A stretch of DNA of 23,132 bases from UBA493 sp035655435. Its GTDB lineage: Archaea > Iainarchaeota > Iainarchaeia > Iainarchaeales > Iainarchaeaceae. The notes below the pieces were generated by a model. It was not told the DNA's origin. It made no database searches and saw nothing but the letters and a program-made list of their open reading frames with translations. The stretch lies in contig DASRUN010000039.1 of the NCBI GenBank assembly GCA_035655435.1, forward strand, positions 1-23,132, in the 5' to 3' direction. Shown piece by piece: positions 21,201 to 23,132 of the stretch; positions within the stretch are counted from its first letter, which is position 1; each line of letters starts with the position of its first letter. Both the position numbers and the translations under genes were made by a program.

Positions 21201-21632
21201 CCTTCAGCTTCGAGTTATGTTACTTTGAAATCAATGGAGGATAAAATGAAGGCGCAGGCAAAGGTGCAGAATAAGATTCGTGCTTTGGACAAAAAGGACG
21301 CGCTTGAAAGAGTTCTTGTATCACATTTTTTGCCTGATATTATCGGAAATACGCGTGCATTTTCAAGGCAGGAATTTCGCTGTACAAAATGCAATGCAAA
21401 ATATCGCAGACCTCCATTGGTTGGAAAATGTACAACGTGCGGAGAACACAAATTGATTCTTACAATAGCGCAGGGTTCTGTGAGAAAGTATTTGGATATT
21501 GCAAAGGATCTAATCGGAACTTATGGTTTGAGCGCTTACTTGAGGCAGAGAGTGGATTTGATTGAAAAGGAAATTAATTCTGTGTTTGTGAACGAAAAAT
21601 CCCAACAAAAAAGCCTTGCGGAATTCATGTGA
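18222..21632 (+). CDS. polC: DNA polymerase D large subunit DP2
   Basis: Catalytic subunit of archaeal PolD, 1136 residues, typical when no intein is present. The N-terminal region is well conserved (YFAGPIRAAGGTATVFPLILGDYAR and GGFRLRYGRARNT). The catalytic motif NADGDQDS at 887-894 supplies Asp889 and Asp891, and is a site where inteins occur in some archaea; here it is uninterrupted. Zinc motifs: CIKC...CPEC (C671, C674, C683, C686) and CTKC...CTTC (C1054, C1057, C1070, C1073). The C-terminus QKSLAEFM (1129-1136) resembles a PCNA-interacting PIP box. The ATG at 18222 lies inside DP1 (32-bp overlap; ATG 18228 also possible), so synthesis of the two subunits is coupled. Confidence 0.97.
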   Translation: MVMKVELPPCDEQTKKYFEHIRRKADAQYNIAVKARALGKDISMEVECPPTLDLADRTENIIGPKGIAKRYRELFEENKQDRNKTIFQLFREIIEGKLGDIPDPEKRLEQAIRTSLVLVTEGVVVAPLDGLPKVMISKNLDGSKYVDLYFAGPIRAAGGTATVFPLILGDYARQLMDLDVYKPTNDEIERYVEEINAYDEIITRQYKLKEEDVRKIIKGCPVCVNGEPTEEREVTSYKDLERIPSNRIRGGMCLVISEGIGLKAMKIMSLAKILGLNWNWLEDVIKIGKGTGKEKEIKPNFNYLSRIAAGRPIFSYPSEYGGFRLRYGRARNTCIMAKGVHPATMHILDEFLAVGTQTKVERPGKSAEMFPVDTIDGPIVKLRNGEVKRVESAEDAIKVRDSVEEILFLGDILVALGDFRKTAHPLMPVGYCEEWWKLELKKISEAEKANEFNVENILKHPEFVDQNTALELSIQFGVPLHPKYTHYYSALNSDETKIIVEKVRSAEKNFNGNDMEELLLEYSDELKALFEKIGLPHKKSEGRILVEKEFAYSFFKTFGGTSVEDVPTGESVCEILSKLSGLKIRDKGVTFIGVRMGRPEAARARKMVGDPMTLFPIGTYGGPTRSINKAMEASGILEGEIAYFLNTETKEIEEQCYSFSNGTRNEHVKKCIKCGTYTNKERCPECASGTIGFSKRKIDLRTIAENACKSLKVTMPPLVKGVKGLINAEKIPEPLEKGILRARHNLHIFRDATIRFELLNAPLTHFKPKEIDLSVEKARELGYEFDFEGRELVSVDQLCELFPQDMIVNEGAGDFYLRVSRFVDEELEKFYGLEKFYNYNSKDDLIGELFLGLAPHTSAGVLGRIIGYTKAKVNFAHPYFHLAKRRNADGDQDSIMMLMDALLNFSRHYLPSSRGGRMDAPLVFTVAINPLEIDDEVYDVETCREYPLELYEKALLYADAEFDSIKFIKNYIGTDKQYRGFGFTHDTAQFDAGPSASSYVTLKSMEDKMKAQAKVQNKIRALDKKDALERVLVSHFLPDIIGNTRAFSRQEFRCTKCNAKYRRPPLVGKCTTCGEHKLILTIAQGSVRKYLDIAKDLIGTYGLSAYLRQRVDLIEKEINSVFVNEKSQQKSLAEFM

Positions 21633-21672
21633 AATTTTCAAAATTTATTTTAAATAAAATTTAGTTTAAATT
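21633..21672. terminator. A/T-rich convergent intergenic region, possible shared terminator
   Basis: This 40-bp gap separates the DP2 stop from the stop of the minus-strand gene. It is nearly all A/T, with imperfect dyads and T-runs on both strands (TTTATTTTAAATAAAATTT). T-rich tracts on the non-template strand stop archaeal RNA polymerase, so it could terminate both genes. Confidence 0.35.
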
Positions 21673-22431
21673 TTAGAGATATGCAACCCATAGGATTACA
21701 AGAATTGCGATTATTGCAAGAATTAATAATTGCAGTTCGTAGTTTGAAATCCCAAAAAAGTTTTTGGATGAAGTTTTTTTTCCTGAAGCAAACAATCCTT
21801 TTGACGCACTTGAGGCAAGATCGACCGAATAATTAATCCACTCCAATGGGTTTACAAGTTCTTTCAATGCTTCGGAACTTAATTCATTGAATGCTTTTTC
21901 GCGCACGGGAACAGCGGATCTATTTGTTATTTCCCCCGTGGAAGCATTAACAACTATTCCGACTTCTTTTTCATCCAAAAAAATTCTTATTATCCAAAAA
22001 GGAACAAAAAAAAGTTCTAATCCCGAGAGAATAATTTGGCTTCTGTGAACTTTTTCCTTGCTCGCAATTCTCAAAAGTATCATTTCTTTTGCTTCATCCT
22101 CAGTTGTTTTTGATTCTAAAACATTTATTGTTAGTTCTTCGTTTATTTCGTTTGATTTTTCAAAATCGGGTCTTTTGGAAAGTTCTGCGATGTGCGGTTC
22201 TAATTTATTTTCAAATGCATTGAGCGCGTTAACTCCTGAATTCAATAATTTTGTTTCGTGCTTGTCTTCTTTGTAAATGTCGTATGAAAAAAACCAATAT
22301 GGTGTAAAAATTAGAGTGTGCTTGGAGAAAGCAGGGTTAGACCACTGCTTCTCGTTTAGCATTGATGAAACCTTTTCCTCGGCTTCCCCCTCAGAGAGGG
22401 AAACCGGAAAACTTGGCTTCTCTAAAAACAT
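21673..22431 (-). CDS. C-terminally membrane-anchored protein co-transcribed with sepF
   Basis: A 252-residue protein that is mostly soluble with one strongly hydrophobic segment at the very C-terminus (about 233-252, LQLLILAIIAILVILWVAYL), so probably tail-anchored with the bulk cytoplasmic. The soluble part shows two weakly similar units: FTPYWFFSYDI (42-52) and FVPFWIIRIFLDEKEVGIVVNASTGEIT (142-169). The second resembles short beta-hairpin modules ending in an A-T/S-G-E turn. Between them is a long charged helical region (70-130). No named family is recognised. It starts 11 bp after the sepF stop with no obvious promoter, so is probably in the same mRNA. A division or envelope role is inference from that linkage. 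Confidence 0.8.
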   Translation of the reverse strand: MFLEKPSFPVSLSEGEAEEKVSSMLNEKQWSNPAFSKHTLIFTPYWFFSYDIYKEDKHETKLLNSGVNALNAFENKLEPHIAELSKRPDFEKSNEINEELTINVLESKTTEDEAKEMILLRIASKEKVHRSQIILSGLELFFVPFWIIRIFLDEKEVGIVVNASTGEITNRSAVPVREKAFNELSSEALKELVNPLEWINYSVDLASSASKGLFASGKKTSSKNFFGISNYELQLLILAIIAILVILWVAYL

Positions 22432-22442
22432 TCAAATTTCAC

Positions 22443-22796
22443 TTAATCTCTTCGCTTTATTATTTTAACCCTGCTTGGAGTAACAATGATCCTATCCTGG
22501 GTTATTCTTGCGATATCCCCATTCATAGAGTCAACGCCGTCCTTTATGCGGTTAACTAATTCTTTGAGTTTTATTCCATTTCTTTTTGAAAGATCTCCTA
22601 TGTTCAATAGGATTATGTTTCCGTTCTTTGCTTCCTGTAGAACAAGGTTTACGTCCGGATCAGCCTGCAGAGTTATCGGTTTTACGAACGCATCCGCATC
22701 CTGGTAAGGATCTTCTTCCTCGTTCTCGAGGTTATTCAAAAAATCGTCTATATCTATGTCCTGACTTTTTCCAATCAGCTTCTCCATGAAAGCCAT
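22443..22796 (-). CDS. sepF: SepF, membrane anchor for FtsZ (cell division)
   Basis: A 117-residue archaeal SepF. MAFMEKLIGK (1-10) is likely the amphipathic membrane-binding helix, followed by an acidic linker (DIDIDDFLNNLENEEEDPYQDADAF) and the SepF core (VKPITLQADPDVNLVLQEAKNGNIILLNIGDLSK, RIKDGVDSMNGDIARITQDRIIVTPSRVKI). In Haloferax and Methanobrevibacter SepF tethers FtsZ1/FtsZ2 to the membrane. The ATG at 22796 has a strong Shine-Dalgarno on the minus strand (GGGGTGA, 22809-22803), 6 nt before the start. No ftsZ is in this window. It probably leads an operon with the next gene. Confidence 0.93.
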   Translation of the reverse strand: MAFMEKLIGKSQDIDIDDFLNNLENEEEDPYQDADAFVKPITLQADPDVNLVLQEAKNGNIILLNIGDLSKRNGIKLKELVNRIKDGVDSMNGDIARITQDRIIVTPSRVKIIKRRD

Positions 22797-22952
22797 AAAA
22801 TCTCACCCCTTTCCCTAAAAAAGAGAAAAAATTACTAGTAAATAATAACCCCTTAACCCGAATTTAAAGCTATTGCCATTGGAGGCTACATAATGAGGAT
22901 TGGAATTGAAAATAAAGTTAGGTTTAAATATTTGGAATGTGTTTAGATAGAA
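22797..22952. promoter_or_regulatory. Divergent intergenic region between sepF and the basic-protein gene
   Basis: 156 bp. For the minus strand, TTTAAATTC (22870-22862) is a TATA candidate, giving a leader of about 40 nt to the sepF ATG. For the plus strand, TTTAAATA (22923-22930) is centred about 26 bp before ATG 22953 and predicts a leaderless mRNA. The remainder is A/T-rich with no gene seen. Confidence 0.5.
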
Positions 22953-23132
22953 ATGGCTGGAAGAATCAAACGTATTACTAAAAAGACAGTTGATCGAGTG
23001 AAAAGAGTGGCTAACGCCGTTAGAGACGCTAAATCAAATATGAAAACGAAATTGCTTTTAGCCTCGGTTAGAAGACGAGAAAGAAAATCAAGCCCGAGTT
23101 CAAGAACAAGTCAATCCACATTTATTAATGAA
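22953..23132 (+). CDS. Very basic protein, N-terminal part only (runs off window)
   Basis: The frame from ATG 22953 stays open for 60 codons to the window edge. It begins MAGRIKRITKKTVDRVKRVAN and continues with KTKLLLASVRRRERKSSPSSRTSQ. The charge is strongly positive throughout, suggesting nucleic-acid binding; the first 40 residues could be amphipathic helix. No family is recognised from this fragment. The TTTAAATA box about 26 bp upstream supports the start and a leaderless mRNA. It faces away from sepF. Confidence 0.7.
   Translation, partial: MAGRIKRITKKTVDRVKRVANAVRDAKSNMKTKLLLASVRRRERKSSPSSRTSQSTFINE

Noticed and set aside
21673..21732. C-terminal hydrophobic segment of the sepF-linked protein as an archaeosortase signal
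   Set aside because: No conserved tripartite PGF-like motif precedes it, no basic cluster follows it, and the protein has no N-terminal signal peptide.
1..23132. CRISPR array, transposon or integrated element
   Set aside because: No regularly spaced repeats, transposase or integrase frames, or terminal inverted repeats were seen; the gene content is core housekeeping.

Overview
This window is archaeal. It encodes a two-subunit family D DNA polymerase (DP1 + DP2), a CDP-archaeol synthase, a Bud32-type kinase, ribosomal proteins eS1 and uS15, archaeal SecD/SecF, an archaeosortase, a UPF0147 protein, archaeal-type SepF and an archaeal-type valyl-tRNA synthetase. A bacterial-style GrpE-DnaK-DnaJ set is also present, as in many mesophilic archaea. 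The DNA is A+T-rich and genes are tightly packed, with many 4-bp start/stop overlaps. Several small basic or membrane proteins match no family I recognise, and some proteins are short for their families (ValRS 802 aa, archaeosortase 161 aa). A small-genome, DPANN-like euryarchaeal lineage is my inference; no rRNA is present to place it.

Layout. 1-1110: end of a plus-strand gene, a small membrane protein and a winged-helix regulator facing the chaperone genes. 1111-4846: grpE, an unlisted 53-aa small ORF, dnaK and dnaJ. 4849-5376: unknown basic protein (minus strand). 5502-9085: valS, a membrane-anchored unknown protein and bud32. 9086-12056: uS15 with a structured leader, eS1, a DUF92 membrane protein, carS and an archaeosortase. 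12051-14755 (minus): secF-secD. 14776-16285: NOG1-like GTPase and a basic unknown protein. 16286-21632: UPF0147 gene with a long leader, then DP1 and DP2. 21673-22796 (minus): sepF and a C-terminally anchored membrane protein. 22953-end: start of a very basic protein.

Gene control. Two initiation modes seem to coexist. In many first genes a TATA-like box is centred about 25-29 bp before the ATG with no Shine-Dalgarno sequence, which predicts leaderless mRNAs and resolves several start choices (547, 1020, 3719, 5376, 15833, 22953). Others have good Shine-Dalgarno sites (valS, UPF0147, sepF, the small ORF, dnaK). The chaperone locus has the richest regulatory structure: one T/A box could serve both divergent directions, and a 9/10-identical direct repeat at a 20-bp period lies next to it.

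The most interesting leads are the chaperone locus (regulator, repeated operator-like sites and the coupled 53-aa ORF), the sepF-linked membrane protein as a possible division partner, the GQHD motif in DP1 and the C-terminal PIP-like motif of DP2, and two structured leaders (before uS15 and UPF0147). No tRNA, rRNA, CRISPR array, transposase or intein was seen. No stretch over 300 bases lacks a gene.
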